From contig NZ_JAMOIC010000006.1 in assembly GCF_024448895.1 (NCBI RefSeq), forward strand, positions 62,001 through 126,000: a DNA stretch of 64,000 nt. The letters run 5' to 3'. The notes under the pieces were generated by a model. It was not told where the DNA came from and ran no database searches. It saw nothing but the letters and a program-made list of their open reading frames with translations. The position numbers and the translations under genes were made by a program. The number at the start of each line of letters is the position of its first letter. The first letter of the stretch is position 1. The stretch comes from Stutzerimonas stutzeri. Its GTDB lineage: Bacteria > Pseudomonadota > Gammaproteobacteria > Pseudomonadales > Pseudomonadaceae. This document shows, piece after piece, positions 54,457 to 64,000 of this stretch.

Positions 54457-55320
54457 ATGCAAGCGATACGCTGTATTCTCGTGATAATTGACCCGAAGCT
54501 TTCAGAAAATCTCGCACTCAAACGTGCACGTCTGATTTCCAGCGTCAGCCAATCCAGACTTCATTTGCTGATCTGTGAGGCCAAACAGGATCACCACGAT
54601 TATCTCGATGGCTTGCGATCTGAACTGGAAAATCAGGGCCACGTCGTGACCGCTCAGCAGGCATGGCATGACAACCTGCATCAGACCATCATCGCGGTCC
54701 AGCAAGCCGAAGGATGCGGCCTGGTCATCAAACAGCATGTCGCCGACAACCCTCTCAAGCGCGCCTTGCTGACGCCTGATGACTGGAAGCTGTTGCGCTA
54801 TTGTCCTTGCCCGGTGCTGATGGTTAAAACCGAAGCACCCTGGACAGGGGGCAACATCTTGGCCGCGGTGGATGTGGGTAATGCCGATATCGAGCACCGC
54901 ACGCTCCACGCCAGCATCGTCAATCATGGCTATGAAATCGCCTCTCTTGCCGAAGGCACACTTCATGTAATCAGCGCGCATCCGTCGGCGATGCTCTCGG
55001 CCGCCGATCCGGCATTCCAGTTGAAGGAAACGATCGAGGCACGCTACCGCACCGCCTGCCGAAGATTTCAGGATGAGTACGATATTCCCGACGGCCAGCT
55101 GCACATCGAAGAAGGTCCTGCAGACGCCTTGATTCCGCGTGTCTGCCATCAGCTTCAGGCGGTCGTCACGGTGATCGGTACCGTGGCGCGAACCGGGTTC
55201 TCTGGCGTATTGATGGGCAACACCGCGGAAGTGGTGCTCGACGCGCTGGAAAGTGACGTGCTGGTACTGAAACCCGATGACATCATCGACCATCTGGAGG
55301 AGTTGGTCGCACAGCGCTGA
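54457..55320 (+). CDS. Tandem universal stress protein (UspE-like)
   Basis: A 287-residue protein with two Usp folds. The first begins 'AIRCILVIIDPKLSENLALK' and the second near residue 130 with 'NILAAVDVGNADIEH'. The second half ends with 'VVTVIGTVARTGFSGVLMGN', close to the nucleotide-binding loop of Usp proteins. Length and tandem layout match UspE-type proteins. An Anr-type promoter directly upstream suggests a role in survival without oxygen, as for related Pseudomonas stress proteins. Confidence 0.88.
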   Translation: MQAIRCILVIIDPKLSENLALKRARLISSVSQSRLHLLICEAKQDHHDYLDGLRSELENQGHVVTAQQAWHDNLHQTIIAVQQAEGCGLVIKQHVADNPLKRALLTPDDWKLLRYCPCPVLMVKTEAPWTGGNILAAVDVGNADIEHRTLHASIVNHGYEIASLAEGTLHVISAHPSAMLSAADPAFQLKETIEARYRTACRRFQDEYDIPDGQLHIEEGPADALIPRVCHQLQAVVTVIGTVARTGFSGVLMGNTAEVVLDALESDVLVLKPDDIIDHLEELVAQR

Positions 55321-55357
55321 GGGCTTGGCCGCGGGAGCGACCGCCCTCACCTTCCGG

Positions 55358-55825
55358 TTATGGCGCCGTATCGTCAAGAAACCGCGGCGCTATGTAGCGA
55401 TGGTAGTGGGCTTCGGAAAGGAGAAAGAACTCCCGGTCGATGGCGTCACGAAGCTCCGGCAAGGACCAGTCGCGAAACTCCGGCATGAGAACCACGCCAT
55501 AGGCGTCAAGCTGCTGAATGACCCGCGCGCCGCGCGCGATGAGGTGATAAGCCCAACAGTAGGGAGACTGATCGGCGACGAAGCGAATTTGCCTGCTCTC
55601 CAGCTGACTGCGCAGCAACATCGGATCGAATACCTCAAGCTTGGCGGCCATTACCTGCGCCAGCAAAACTTCAAGGCGGTGCCATACCGAGCGCTTGCCT
55701 TCCTCGCTGTAGCCGTTCCAGTTCACCACTTCGTGGTGAAAACGCTTGCAACCTCGGCAGACGAGATCGCCATAAACGGTCGAGCAAAGACCTACGCAGG
55801 GAGTTTTGATTCGCTGATTTGACAT
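55358..55825 (-). CDS. DUF1289 domain protein
   Basis: A 155-residue protein. The N-terminus carries four cysteines: 'TPCVGLCSTVYGDLVCRGCKR', the short metal- or cluster-binding motif of DUF1289, followed by 'WNGYSEEGKRSVWHRL'. The rest of the protein is a less known extension. Function is not established; an Fe-S or zinc site is likely. It is convergent with the stress protein gene. Confidence 0.82.
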   Translation of the reverse strand: MSNQRIKTPCVGLCSTVYGDLVCRGCKRFHHEVVNWNGYSEEGKRSVWHRLEVLLAQVMAAKLEVFDPMLLRSQLESRQIRFVADQSPYCWAYHLIARGARVIQQLDAYGVVLMPEFRDWSLPELRDAIDREFFLLSEAHYHRYIAPRFLDDTAP

Positions 55826-56001
55826 GGCAGACGATGGATCCGAGGACAGCGGCGCATCTTAGACTTTTGTCCTAGCCGGGTCACTGAACAATGACAGCCA
55901 CGCCCGCCAAAAACGCGGCAAACCCCGCGGATAGTGGCGCTCAGCACCTCACTGCATCCGGCCCGGAGCAAGGCCGCAAATAGAGGCCACTGGGCTTTCG
56001 C

Positions 56002-56030
56002 TTAACTTTGTGGGCCCGTTCCAGTAGAAT
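56002..56030 (+). promoter_or_regulatory. Candidate sigma-70 promoter of acnB
   Basis: TTAACT (56002-56007) and TAGAAT (56025-56030) with 17-base spacing resemble -35 and -10 hexamers. A transcript would start near 56037, giving a leader of about 190 bases that contains the nested inverted repeats described next. Confidence 0.5.
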
Positions 56031-56062
56031 CGGCCCGCCGTTTTAGGCGACACAATCCGTAA

Positions 56063-56174
56063 GAAGCTGTTTTCAAAGCGTCACGAGCACAGTTAACCGG
56101 CCATCGTCGGATGCGCAGATCCCTCTCTCCTGCGCATCCGCTCTCCGCCGGCGTAAAACTTTGAAAACAGCTTC
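56063..56174. repeat. Nested inverted-repeat element in the acnB leader
   Basis: Outer arms GAAGCTGTTTTCAAAG (56063-56078) and CTTTGAAAACAGCTTC (56159-56174) are perfect over 16 bases. Inner arms CGGATGCGCAG (56108-56118) and CTGCGCATCCG (56130-56140) are perfect over 11. The outer arms look like terminal repeats of a small non-autonomous element of about 112 bases; the inner ones can fold in the mRNA. It stands 52 bases before the acnB start. Confidence 0.7.
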
Positions 56175-56225
56175 CGGATGCGCGTCCCGAAACACCCAAG
56201 GGACCAATGATGAGGGTATATAACT

Positions 56226-58835
56226 GTGCTTGAAGCCTATCGCAAACACGTAGAAGAGCGTGCCGCCCAGGGCGTCGTGCCCCAGCCGCTCAACGCCGAA
56301 CAGACCGCTGGCCTGGTCGACCTCCTGAAGAACCCGCCAGCCGGCGAAGAACAATTCCTCCTCGATCTGATCACCAACCGCGTTCCCGCTGGCGTGGACG
56401 AGGCTGCCTATGTCAAGGCCGGCTTCCTCGCCGCCGTCGCCAAGGGCGAAGCCACTTCGCCGCTGATCAGCAAGCAGCACGCTGTAGAATTGCTGGGCAC
56501 CATGCAGGGCGGTTACAACATCGTCACGCTGGTTGACCTTCTGGACGACGCGGAGCTCTCTGATACCACCGCCAAGCAACTGAAGCACACCCTGCTGATG
56601 TTCGATGCGTTTCACGACGTCGCGGAAAAAGCCAAGGCGGGCAATGCCAACGCCAAAGCCGTTCTGCAGTCCTGGGCCGAAGGCGAGTGGTTCAAGAATC
56701 GCGCACCGGTTGCTGAAAAAGTCACCCTGACCGTATTCAAGGTCACTGGCGAAACCAACACCGACGACCTGTCCCCGGCACCTGACGCCTGGTCGCGCCC
56801 GGACATCCCGCTGCACGCCCTGGCCATGCTCAAGATGGCTCGCGACGGTATCACCCCTGACGCCCCTGGCTCAGTCGGCCCGCTCAAGCAGATGGAAGAA
56901 CTGGCCACCAAAGGCTTCCCGGTCGCCTATGTCGGTGACGTGGTCGGTACCGGTTCCTCGCGCAAGTCCGCTACCAACTCGGTGCTGTGGTTCTTTGGTG
57001 ATGACATCCCCAATGTGCCGAACAAGCGTGCCGGCGGTTTCTGCTTTGGCACCAAGATTGCCCCGATCTTCTACAACACCATGGAAGACGCCGGCGCACT
57101 GCCAATCGAGTTCGATTGCTCCGATCTGGCTATGGGCGACATCATCGACGTCTACCCGTACAAGGGCGAAGTCCGCCGTCACGGCAGCGATGAACTGGTC
57201 ACTACATTCCAGCTCAAGACCGACGTCCTGCTCGACGAAGTTCGCGCTGGCGGCCGTATCCCGCTGATCATCGGCCGCGGCCTGACCGAGAAAGCACGTG
57301 CCGAACTGGGCATGGGCCCAACTGACCTGTTCAAGAAGCCCGAAGCCCCTGCCGAGAGCAACAAGGGCTTTACCCTCGCACAGAAGATGGTCGGTCGCGC
57401 CTGCGGCCTGCCAGAAGGCAAAGGCGTCCGTCCGGGCACCTACTGCGAACCAAAGATGACCACCGTCGGCTCCCAGGACACTACCGGCCCAATGACCCGC
57501 GACGAGCTGAAGGACCTGGCTTGCCTGGGCTTCTCGGCTGATCTGGTCATGCAGTCCTTTTGCCATACCGCGGCTTATCCGAAGCCGATCGACGTCACTA
57601 CTCACCACACCCTGCCCGACTTCATCATGACTCGCGGTGGTGTGTCCCTGCGTCCGGGTGACGGCATCATCCACAGCTGGCTGAACCGCATGCTGCTGCC
57701 GGACACCGTCGGTACCGGTGGCGACTCGCACACCCGCTTCCCGATGGGCATTTCCTTCCCGGCTGGTTCTGGCCTGGTGGCCTTCGCAGCTGCCACAGGC
57801 GTCATGCCGCTGGACATGCCAGAGTCGGTACTGGTTCGCTTCAAGGGCAAGATGCAGCCCGGCATCACCTTGCGCGACCTGGTTCATGCGATCCCCTACT
57901 ACGCCATCCAGAAAGGTCTGCTGACTGTCGAGAAGAAGGGCAAGAAGAACATCTTCTCTGGCCGTATTCTCGAGATAGAAGGCCTGAACGACCTAACCGT
58001 AGAGCAAGCGTTCGAGCTGTCTGATGCCTCTGCTGAGCGCTCTGCTGCAGGTTGCACTATCAAGCTGCCGGAAGATGCAATCGCTGAGTACCTGAAGTCG
58101 AACATCACCCTGCTGCGCTGGATGATCAGTGAAGGCTACGGCGATGCTCGCACCCTGGAGCGTCGCGCGCAGGCCATGGAGGCCTGGTTGGCCAACCCAG
58201 AACTGCTGGCTGCCGATGCCGACGCCGAATACGCAGAGATCATCGAGATCGACCTGTCCGAAGTCAACGAGCCTGTGCTCTGTGCACCGAACGACCCGGA
58301 CGACGCTCGCCTGCTCTCGACTGTTCAGGGCGAGAAGATCGACGAAGTGTTCATTGGCTCGTGCATGACCAACATTGGTCACTTCCGCGCTGCCGGCAAG
58401 CTGCTGGACAAGGTTGAAGGTGCTCTGCCGACTCGCCTGTGGCTTTCTCCGCCGACGAAGATGGACCAGCATCAGCTGACTGAAGAAGGCTACTACGGTA
58501 TCTACGGCCGCGCTGGTGCGCGCTTGGAAATGCCAGGCTGCTCGCTGTGCATGGGCAACCAGGCGCGGGTTGAGACCGGCTCGACGGTCGTCTCTACGTC
58601 GACTCGTAACTTCCCGAACCGCCTTGGCGACGCAACCAACGTGTACCTCGCTTCTGCCGAGCTGGCAGCAGTCGCGTCGATCCTGGGGCGCCTGCCGACA
58701 GTCGAGGAGTACATGGTTTATGCCGCTCAGATCGACACCATGGCGGCTGACGTCTACCGCTACCTGAGCTTCGATCAGATCGCCGAGTTCCGCGAGTCTG
58801 CGGCCAAGGCCAAGATCGACGTGGTAGCTGTTTAA
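56226..58835 (+). CDS. acnB: Aconitate hydratase B
   Basis: An 869-residue TCA-cycle enzyme starting with GTG at 56226 ('[16 protein letters not shown]' as in AcnB). An N-terminal HEAT-like domain is followed by the swivelling domain and the [4Fe-4S] core. The cluster cysteines are in '[13 protein letters not shown]' and at Cys772 and Cys775 in '[12 protein letters not shown]'. Full length with no defect. In some bacteria AcnB without its cluster binds mRNA leaders, which is of interest given the structured leader of this gene. Confidence 0.97.
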   Translation: MLEAYRKHVEERAAQGVVPQPLNAEQTAGLVDLLKNPPAGEEQFLLDLITNRVPAGVDEAAYVKAGFLAAVAKGEATSPLISKQHAVELLGTMQGGYNIVTLVDLLDDAELSDTTAKQLKHTLLMFDAFHDVAEKAKAGNANAKAVLQSWAEGEWFKNRAPVAEKVTLTVFKVTGETNTDDLSPAPDAWSRPDIPLHALAMLKMARDGITPDAPGSVGPLKQMEELATKGFPVAYVGDVVGTGSSRKSATNSVLWFFGDDIPNVPNKRAGGFCFGTKIAPIFYNTMEDAGALPIEFDCSDLAMGDIIDVYPYKGEVRRHGSDELVTTFQLKTDVLLDEVRAGGRIPLIIGRGLTEKARAELGMGPTDLFKKPEAPAESNKGFTLAQKMVGRACGLPEGKGVRPGTYCEPKMTTVGSQDTTGPMTRDELKDLACLGFSADLVMQSFCHTAAYPKPIDVTTHHTLPDFIMTRGGVSLRPGDGIIHSWLNRMLLPDTVGTGGDSHTRFPMGISFPAGSGLVAFAAATGVMPLDMPESVLVRFKGKMQPGITLRDLVHAIPYYAIQKGLLTVEKKGKKNIFSGRILEIEGLNDLTVEQAFELSDASAERSAAGCTIKLPEDAIAEYLKSNITLLRWMISEGYGDARTLERRAQAMEAWLANPELLAADADAEYAEIIEIDLSEVNEPVLCAPNDPDDARLLSTVQGEKIDEVFIGSCMTNIGHFRAAGKLLDKVEGALPTRLWLSPPTKMDQHQLTEEGYYGIYGRAGARLEMPGCSLCMGNQARVETGSTVVSTSTRNFPNRLGDATNVYLASAELAAVASILGRLPTVEEYMVYAAQIDTMAADVYRYLSFDQIAEFRESAAKAKIDVVAV

Positions 58836-58910
58836 GGCTGAAGCGTCAGTGAACATGTCGGCGTCGCCAGTTACTTGAAAACGACTGGACGACGTATCGA
58901 CAGATGAAAC

Positions 58911-58937
58911 AAACGCCCCGACTGGTTCGGGGCGTTT
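58911..58937 (+). terminator. Terminator of acnB
   Basis: AAACGCCCCG / CGGGGCGTTT, a perfect ten-base stem with a seven-base loop, about 75 bases past the acnB stop. Confidence 0.82.
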
Positions 58938-59148
58938 GCTTTCATGGTCCGTCATACAACTGCAGACACAGCTATGCGACAATACCGGCCAATGTCTGGC
59001 ATGAACCCCCGCATTTTCCCCAACAGCTCGCCCTAGCGCGTTATTGCTGCGCCAACTTCTGCCTGCGGACCAGTTCCTCCCCGAAGGAATCCGAATCCGT
59101 ATGCCATTTGGCCTCCAGCAAGCCCTAAGTTATTGATAGGTAAACCCT
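58938..59148. other. Upstream region of the ABC-F gene
   Basis: About 210 bases holding the promoter of the ABC-F gene. No recognisable gene. A short open frame runs through it without support. Confidence 0.4.
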
Positions 59149-60735
59149 TTGATTTCAACCGCCAATATCACGATGCAGTTCGGTGCCAAGCCGCTGTTCG
59201 AAAACGTTTCCGTCAAATTCGGCAACGGCAACCGCTACGGTCTTATCGGTGCCAACGGCTGCGGCAAGTCGACGTTCATGAAGATCCTCGGTGGCGATCT
59301 TGAACCTTCGGCTGGCCAGGTGATGCTTGAGCCCAATGTGCGGCTGGGCAAGCTCCGCCAGGACCAGTTCGCTTACGAAGATTTCAACGTCATCGATACG
59401 GTGATCATGGGCCACGAGGAACTCTGGAAGGTCAAGGCTGAGCGCGAGCGCATCTATTCCTTGCCGGAAATGAGCGAAGAAGATGGCATGGCGGTAGCCG
59501 AGCTGGAAACCGAGTTTGCCGAGATGGACGGCTACACGGCCGAATCTCGCGCCGGTGAGCTGCTGCTTGGCCTGGGCATACCACTTGATCAGCACTTTGG
59601 CCCCATGAGCGAGGTCGCGCCGGGTTGGAAGCTCCGCGTGCTGCTGGCTCAGGCACTGTTTTCCGATCCGGAAGTATTGCTACTCGACGAGCCAACCAAC
59701 CACCTGGACATCAACACGATCCGCTGGCTGGAAAATATTCTGACGGTGCGCAACAGCACCATGATCATCATTTCCCACGACCGTCACTTCCTCAACAGTG
59801 TCTGCACGCACATGGCGGACCTGGATTACGGTGAGCTCCGCCTGTTCCCTGGCAACTACGACGAATACATGACTGCGGCAACCCAGTCGCGTGAGCAACT
59901 TCTGTCCGATAACGCGAAGAAGAAGGCGCAGATTGCCGAACTGCAAACCTTCGTTAGCCGCTTCTCGGCCAACGCTTCGAAGGCCAAGCAGGCCACGTCT
60001 CGTGCGAAGCAGATCGACAAGATCCAGCTGGCCGAGGTCAAACCCTCCAGCCGCGTCAGCCCATTCATCCGCTTCGAGCAGACCAAGAAGCTGCATCGCC
60101 AGGCTGTGACCGTCGAGCACATGGCCAAAGGGTTCGACGGCAAGACTCTATTCAAAAACTTCAGCTTCACCGTCGAAGCCGGCGAACGTGTCGCCATCAT
60201 CGGCCCCAACGGTATCGGCAAGACTACTTTGCTGCGTACCCTGGTTGGCGAGCTTCAGCCAGATGCCGGTTCGGTGAAATGGACCGAAAGCGCCGAACTT
60301 GGCTATTACGCACAAGACCATGCTGATGATTTCGAAGACGACGTTACGCTGTTCGACTGGATGGGCCAGTGGACGCAAGGCGGCGAACAGGTCGTTCGTG
60401 GCACCCTTGGTCGCATGCTGTTCTCCAACGACGAGATCCTCAAATCCGTTCGCGTGATTTCAGGCGGTGAACAGGGCCGCATGCTGTTCGGCAAGCTGAT
60501 CCTGAAAAAGCCTAACGTGCTGGTAATGGACGAACCCACCAACCACCTGGACATGGAATCGATCGAAGCGCTCAACCTAGCGCTGGAGAACTATCCAGGC
60601 ACACTGATCTTCGTCAGCCATGACCGTGAATTCGTCGGCTCGCTGGCGACACGGATCATCGAACTGTCCGACACGGGTGTCACTGATTTCAGCGGCACTT
60701 ACGACGATTACCTGCGCAGCCTCGGCGTAATCTGA
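59149..60735 (+). CDS. ybiT: ABC-F family ATPase (YbiT-like)
   Basis: A 528-residue soluble protein with two ABC domains and no membrane part. The start is a TTG at 59149, supported by '[20 protein letters not shown]', which lines up with YbiT from its first residues. Walker A sites are '[11 protein letters not shown]' (about 35) and '[11 protein letters not shown]' (about 350). Two LDEPTNHLD / MDEPTNHLD boxes and an ABC-F linker rich in Lys, Arg and Gln ('[19 protein letters not shown]') lie between. ABC-F proteins act on ribosomes and ease stalled or antibiotic-blocked translation. Stand-alone gene. Confidence 0.93.
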   Translation: MISTANITMQFGAKPLFENVSVKFGNGNRYGLIGANGCGKSTFMKILGGDLEPSAGQVMLEPNVRLGKLRQDQFAYEDFNVIDTVIMGHEELWKVKAERERIYSLPEMSEEDGMAVAELETEFAEMDGYTAESRAGELLLGLGIPLDQHFGPMSEVAPGWKLRVLLAQALFSDPEVLLLDEPTNHLDINTIRWLENILTVRNSTMIIISHDRHFLNSVCTHMADLDYGELRLFPGNYDEYMTAATQSREQLLSDNAKKKAQIAELQTFVSRFSANASKAKQATSRAKQIDKIQLAEVKPSSRVSPFIRFEQTKKLHRQAVTVEHMAKGFDGKTLFKNFSFTVEAGERVAIIGPNGIGKTTLLRTLVGELQPDAGSVKWTESAELGYYAQDHADDFEDDVTLFDWMGQWTQGGEQVVRGTLGRMLFSNDEILKSVRVISGGEQGRMLFGKLILKKPNVLVMDEPTNHLDMESIEALNLALENYPGTLIFVSHDREFVGSLATRIIELSDTGVTDFSGTYDDYLRSLGVI

Positions 60736-60752
60736 AGACAGTCGCCTCATCG

Positions 60753-60779
60753 AACGCCCCGCCTATGCGGGGCGTTTTT
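60753..60779. terminator. Terminator between ABC-F gene and cold-shock/DUF1294 gene
   Basis: AACGCCCCGC / GCGGGGCGTT with a four-base loop, followed by TTT on the plus strand. It ends the ABC-F transcript. Confidence 0.9.
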
Positions 60780-60806
60780 GATTGCGGCTTAGGGAAATCA
60801 CCGCGC

Positions 60807-61508
60807 TCAAAGCTGTAATAGAAACCGCTGAAGCCGTTGGAGATAGAGGTAGTCGAGCCACACCACTTGATGAGCAACGACGATCAGCCAGAAAAGCACT
60901 TGAAAAGACAACTTCCGGGTCTTGTGCCGCAATAGCTGCTGCGCCACGTAAGCGCCAGGCCAACCTCCAAGCGCCTCGATCAAATGCAGTCGCGCCTCTG
61001 GCGTTCGCCAGCCGCTTCGCAACGCGCTTCGCAACGCGCTTCGCTTGTCATGCAGATAAAACGCGAACGCGACCAGGCTTCCAAGCCCGTAGGTAAGCAG
61101 CGGCCAGTGGATGCCCTGCCCTGCCAACCGGGTACTGCCGAGGGCCGGAAGGAGACAGAGCAGGAGAAACCACAGCGACTTCAAAAGCGGCTGTCGGATC
61201 ACCTGGCTGCGACGCTCACGGGCGACGGGCCGAACAGGTTCGCCGCTCCGCCCCGTTGCTTTGAGCGGCTTGCGCCTGATAGCAGGTTCGTCGATCGAAA
61301 GCCCTGCATCCAGGCGAATGTGAGTAGCGCGCAGACGGCCATCCTTGGCTCGCTCGCACAGATACAGAACTCGGTCACCCTGCACGGGGCGTCGCGCACC
61401 GCGCATTGCCGAGATATGGGCGAAGACTTCTTCGCGATCCTGCTCCGGCCTTATGAAGCCAAAACCTTTCTGGTCATTCCAGCTCTTCAGTTGGCCGCGT
61501 AGCTCCAT
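60807..61508 (-). CDS. Cold-shock domain / DUF1294 membrane fusion protein
   Basis: A 233-residue protein from the ATG at 61508. Residues 1-70 form a cold-shock (OB-fold) domain with the RNA-binding 'KGFGFIRPEQDREEVFAHIS'. A basic linker follows. From about 115 a membrane part with three or four helices matches DUF1294 ('LHLIEALGGWPGAYVAQ'). This fusion recurs in gammaproteobacteria; its task is unknown. A membrane-tethered RNA-binding protein is the plain reading of the layout. Confidence 0.85.
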   Translation of the reverse strand: MELRGQLKSWNDQKGFGFIRPEQDREEVFAHISAMRGARRPVQGDRVLYLCERAKDGRLRATHIRLDAGLSIDEPAIRRKPLKATGRSGEPVRPVARERRSQVIRQPLLKSLWFLLLCLLPALGSTRLAGQGIHWPLLTYGLGSLVAFAFYLHDKRSALRSALRSGWRTPEARLHLIEALGGWPGAYVAQQLLRHKTRKLSFQVLFWLIVVAHQVVWLDYLYLQRLQRFLLQL

Positions 61509-61550
61509 GAGCACAGGTGATCCGGTAACGAAATCGAAAATACTACCGCT

Positions 61551-62591
61551 TCACTGCATTGCCGGCGAGCTGTCGGAAGCGCTTAGCTTGGTGTCCGTAT
61601 AGCGCCGCTTCAGGAAACCAAGTAACAGGCTGCTGACCTGCTCAGGCTGTTCACTCTGCACCCAGTGGCCGCAATGCTCGAGCATGTGCTGCTCGAGGTC
61701 AGGTACCCATTTAGGCATCTTCTTTAGTGTGTGGGCTTCGAGCGTACCGACTGGGTCTTTGTCACCGAGCAGAAATAATGCAGGCTGCATGATCTTGCGG
61801 CCAGCCAGAGGTGCCGTCCGTTCCCAGGTGCGCTCGAAATTCCGGTACCAGTTGAGCGCGCCACCAAAACCACGCCCCTCGAACGTGCGAACGTAAACGG
61901 CGAACGCATCCTGATCACACCAGTCAGGGGGTGAACCCGGGTCCTGCATGCCTTCGTGTAGCAGGCTGCCGGCTGGCTTCTCCTGCAGAAAAAAGTCCTT
62001 TGGTACTGCGGCCGATGTGTTGTGCATCATCATTCGCAACGTCCGTGGGATGTCCTGATTCAGCTCGGCTTCGGCAACCCCCGGCTGCTGAAAATAGAGG
62101 ATGTAGTTGAAGCGATCCGCAAACTGGCTGCGGATCATTTCGATGGCGGGCTTTTTCGGGCGCCCGCCGTAGGGGACGGCCATGGCACCAACGACTTGTA
62201 CCCGCTCCGGCTCCAGCAGCGCCAGATGCCATGCAACCGGTGCGCCCCAGTCGTGCCCTACCACCGCTACCCTGTGCTGCCCGAGCAGGTCCATCGCCGC
62301 CTGGATATCGCTACAAACCGTAATGAGGTCATACGCGGCGATGTCATCCGGCGCGCTGGTTTGCCCATAGCCGCGCATCTCCGGCACCAAGACCCGAAAG
62401 CCTGCTTCTACCAGCGCCTGAATCTGGTGACGCCACGAAAACCAGCTTTCTGGAAAACCGTGCAGCAACCAGACGACGGGTCCATCTGCAGGGCCGGCGC
62501 TATAAAGGCTGAGTGTGATGTCGTTGACCGGCAAAAGCTGATGTTCGTATGTCTGCACGGGCGCTCCTTGAGCAATCTTCTGCGGGCGCAT
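61551..62591 (-). CDS. Alpha/beta hydrolase, epoxide hydrolase-like
   Basis: A 346-residue enzyme. The oxyanion motif 'WLLHGFPESWFSWRHQI', the nucleophile Asp in 'VVGHDWGAPVAWHLAL' and the catalytic His in 'EHCGHWVQ' mark the soluble epoxide hydrolase branch. A cap domain lies between. The natural substrate is not known. The start touches the stop of uppP, so both may share a transcript. Confidence 0.85.
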   Translation of the reverse strand: MRPQKIAQGAPVQTYEHQLLPVNDITLSLYSAGPADGPVVWLLHGFPESWFSWRHQIQALVEAGFRVLVPEMRGYGQTSAPDDIAAYDLITVCSDIQAAMDLLGQHRVAVVGHDWGAPVAWHLALLEPERVQVVGAMAVPYGGRPKKPAIEMIRSQFADRFNYILYFQQPGVAEAELNQDIPRTLRMMMHNTSAAVPKDFFLQEKPAGSLLHEGMQDPGSPPDWCDQDAFAVYVRTFEGRGFGGALNWYRNFERTWERTAPLAGRKIMQPALFLLGDKDPVGTLEAHTLKKMPKWVPDLEQHMLEHCGHWVQSEQPEQVSSLLLGFLKRRYTDTKLSASDSSPAMQ

Positions 62592-63421
62592 CAGCCTGCC
62601 GCGGTACTCCAGTCGATCAGGCTGAACTGCCAGGTGGCCAGGATGATGATGCCGAAGATGATTCGATACCAGGCAAATGCCGCGTAGCTATGGTTACCTA
62701 TAAATTTCAGCAACGCTCGTACCGCCAGCATCGCGAATATGAACGAGGTAACGAAGCCAATCGCAAATACCGGAAAATCCCCCGGCGTAAACAGTTCGCG
62801 GTATTTGTAGCCCGAATAGACCGCTGCACCGACCATGGTGGGCATTGCCAGAAAGAAAGAAAACTCAGTTGCGGCCTTGCGCGATAACCCGAACAGCAGC
62901 CCACCAATGATGGTCGCGCCCGAGCGAGACGTGCCCGGAATGAGTGCCAGGCACTGAGCAAACCCGACCTTCAGGGCGTGGGTCCAGTGCATATCGTCAA
63001 CAGTCTCGGCCTGTACTTCATGTTGACGCTTTTCGGCCCATAGCATCACCACCCCGCCCACTACCAACGCGGCGGCAACCGTGATCGGGTTGAACAGGTA
63101 TTCGTGAATCAGGTCAGCAAAAGTCACTCCCAGAACGACCGCCGGAAAGAACGCAACGAGCAGGTTCGCTGTGAACTTCTGCGCCTGTTTCTCTTTAGGC
63201 AGCCCGATCACTACATCAACGATCTTGCGACGGTACTCCCAAACGACTGCCAGGATCGCACCAAGCTGGATGATGATGTTGAAGGCCAACGCGCGCTCCC
63301 CACCAAAGCCGATGAGGTCGGCGACGATGATCTGATGCCCGGTGCTGGAAATGGGCAAAAACTCCGTAATGCCCTCTACCACGCCTAGAAGCAATGCCTG
63401 AAAGGCAATCCAAAGATCCAT
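62591..63421 (-). CDS. uppP: Undecaprenyl-diphosphatase
   Basis: A 276-residue inner-membrane enzyme that dephosphorylates undecaprenyl pyrophosphate to recycle the wall-lipid carrier; overproduction gives bacitracin resistance. Both signature motifs are visible: '[20 protein letters not shown]' near the N-terminus and '[15 protein letters not shown]' in the middle. About seven or eight membrane helices. Confidence 0.95.
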   Translation of the reverse strand: MDLWIAFQALLLGVVEGITEFLPISSTGHQIIVADLIGFGGERALAFNIIIQLGAILAVVWEYRRKIVDVVIGLPKEKQAQKFTANLLVAFFPAVVLGVTFADLIHEYLFNPITVAAALVVGGVVMLWAEKRQHEVQAETVDDMHWTHALKVGFAQCLALIPGTSRSGATIIGGLLFGLSRKAATEFSFFLAMPTMVGAAVYSGYKYRELFTPGDFPVFAIGFVTSFIFAMLAVRALLKFIGNHSYAAFAWYRIIFGIIILATWQFSLIDWSTAAG

Positions 63422-63699
63422 CTACTCCTCGATAACGGTGCCAATCACCGCGCATGAATATGCAACTAAGGTATATGTCAGATAGCCATCTGAGCGCTGT
63501 TCTGACTCGCTTGGAGCACGTAAATTCAGTGCCTCATCGTTGCAACCCTCATCTTTTCCCTCCAACTGCCGAAACACTATTCGATGGGCCATATCAAATT
63601 GCCGCTTCCGTAGCCGGTGTTGCGAAGCAGACCGTTCCGCCGCGCTCATAACTATTCGAATAATAAAGACGATCTGCTTTAACAGGAGCTTACAAACCA

Positions 63700-64000
63700 A
63701 TGAATATCCTACGAAATTTTCCGATCAGCAGGCGTCTGTGGCTCATACCTCTGGTAGCTGTCGCCATGTTATTCATTCTTGGTTTGTTGATGATTCAACA
63801 GGTGCGTGTCGATCTCTACAAAGGCAAGGAGGTCATGACGCAGAACATCGTCGAGACCGCGCGCGGCGTGCTCGACTATTACCAGAAGCTCGAAGCCAGT
63901 GGCAGCATGAGCACTGCCGATGCGCAGAAGGCGGCGAAGGACCAGATCCGGATGATCCGTTATGGTCATAACGACTACTTCTGGATCAATGACATGCAGC
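63700..64000 (+). CDS. Methyl-accepting chemotaxis protein, N-terminal part (cut by window edge)
   Basis: The frame opens at the ATG at 63700 behind an AGGAG and runs off the window after 100 codons. 'ISRRLWLIPLVAVAMLFILGLLMIQQV' is the first membrane helix (pattern only). The periplasmic part 'LDYYQKLEASGSMSTADAQK' and 'IRYGHNDYFWIND' fits a single Cache (sCache_2) sensor domain of a chemoreceptor. HAMP and signalling domains would follow outside. Confidence 0.8.
   Translation, partial: MNILRNFPISRRLWLIPLVAVAMLFILGLLMIQQVRVDLYKGKEVMTQNIVETARGVLDYYQKLEASGSMSTADAQKAAKDQIRMIRYGHNDYFWINDMQ

Noticed and set aside
56871-57887. A 338-codon frame opposite acnB
   Set aside because: No family similarity; it is the complement of a highly conserved gene.

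Overview
The window reads as a chromosome segment of a GC-rich gammaproteobacterium, most likely a Pseudomonas of the Stutzerimonas type. Three things support this. The block ppiB-glnS-cysS / folD / tRNA-Arg, tRNA-His, tRNA-Leu is the order I know from Pseudomonas. A MvaT/TurB-type nucleoid protein is present. A universal stress gene carries a well-placed Anr (FNR-like) promoter. The two halves of the window are very different.

Left half (1 to about 36,479) is an integrated mobile island. It ends at the 3' end of tRNA-Leu(UAG), next to a P4-type tyrosine integrase and an AlpA-like excisionase. Its backbone is a conjugation module of the Tn4371/ICE type: mvaT-like gene, AlpA-like HTH, repA with iterons, parA, small RHH protein, traF peptidase, relaxase, traG coupling protein, CopG-like protein and trbBCDEJKLFGI. 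Two toxin-antitoxin systems (RES/Xre and RelBE) each have a visible palindromic operator. The left attachment site was not found, so the LysR fragment, DUF2254 protein, pyruvate kinase-like protein and two ferritin-like proteins at 1-6,900 are probably also island cargo.

The most interesting part lies between the relaxase and traG (13,118-21,047). It is a compact, mostly overlapping operon: 5-aminolevulinate synthase (ALAS), GNAT acyltransferase, Gfo/Idh/MocA oxidoreductase, class II glutamine amidotransferase/asparagine synthetase, MFS exporter and LysR regulator, with a divergent XRE/MmyB-type regulator. Pseudomonads make heme through glutamyl-tRNA, so this ALAS is unlikely to be housekeeping. 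The set looks like a mobile pathway for a small ALA-derived (or related alpha-oxoamine) metabolite, with its own export and regulation. I do not recognise it as a known cluster.

Right half (about 36,480 to 64,000) is core chromosome: tRNAs, folD, a glycerol-type ABC transporter operon (glpSTPQUV order) with a divergent sigma-54 activator, cysS, glnS, an apparently intact group II intron, ppiB, lpxH, miaE, a tandem universal stress protein, a DUF1289 protein, acnB, an ABC-F ATPase (YbiT type), a cold-shock/DUF1294 fusion, an epoxide-hydrolase-like protein, uppP and the start of a chemoreceptor. Regulatory signals readable here include a near-consensus sigma-54 promoter with upstream repeats before the transporter, an Anr-type promoter before the stress protein, and a nested inverted-repeat element in the acnB leader.
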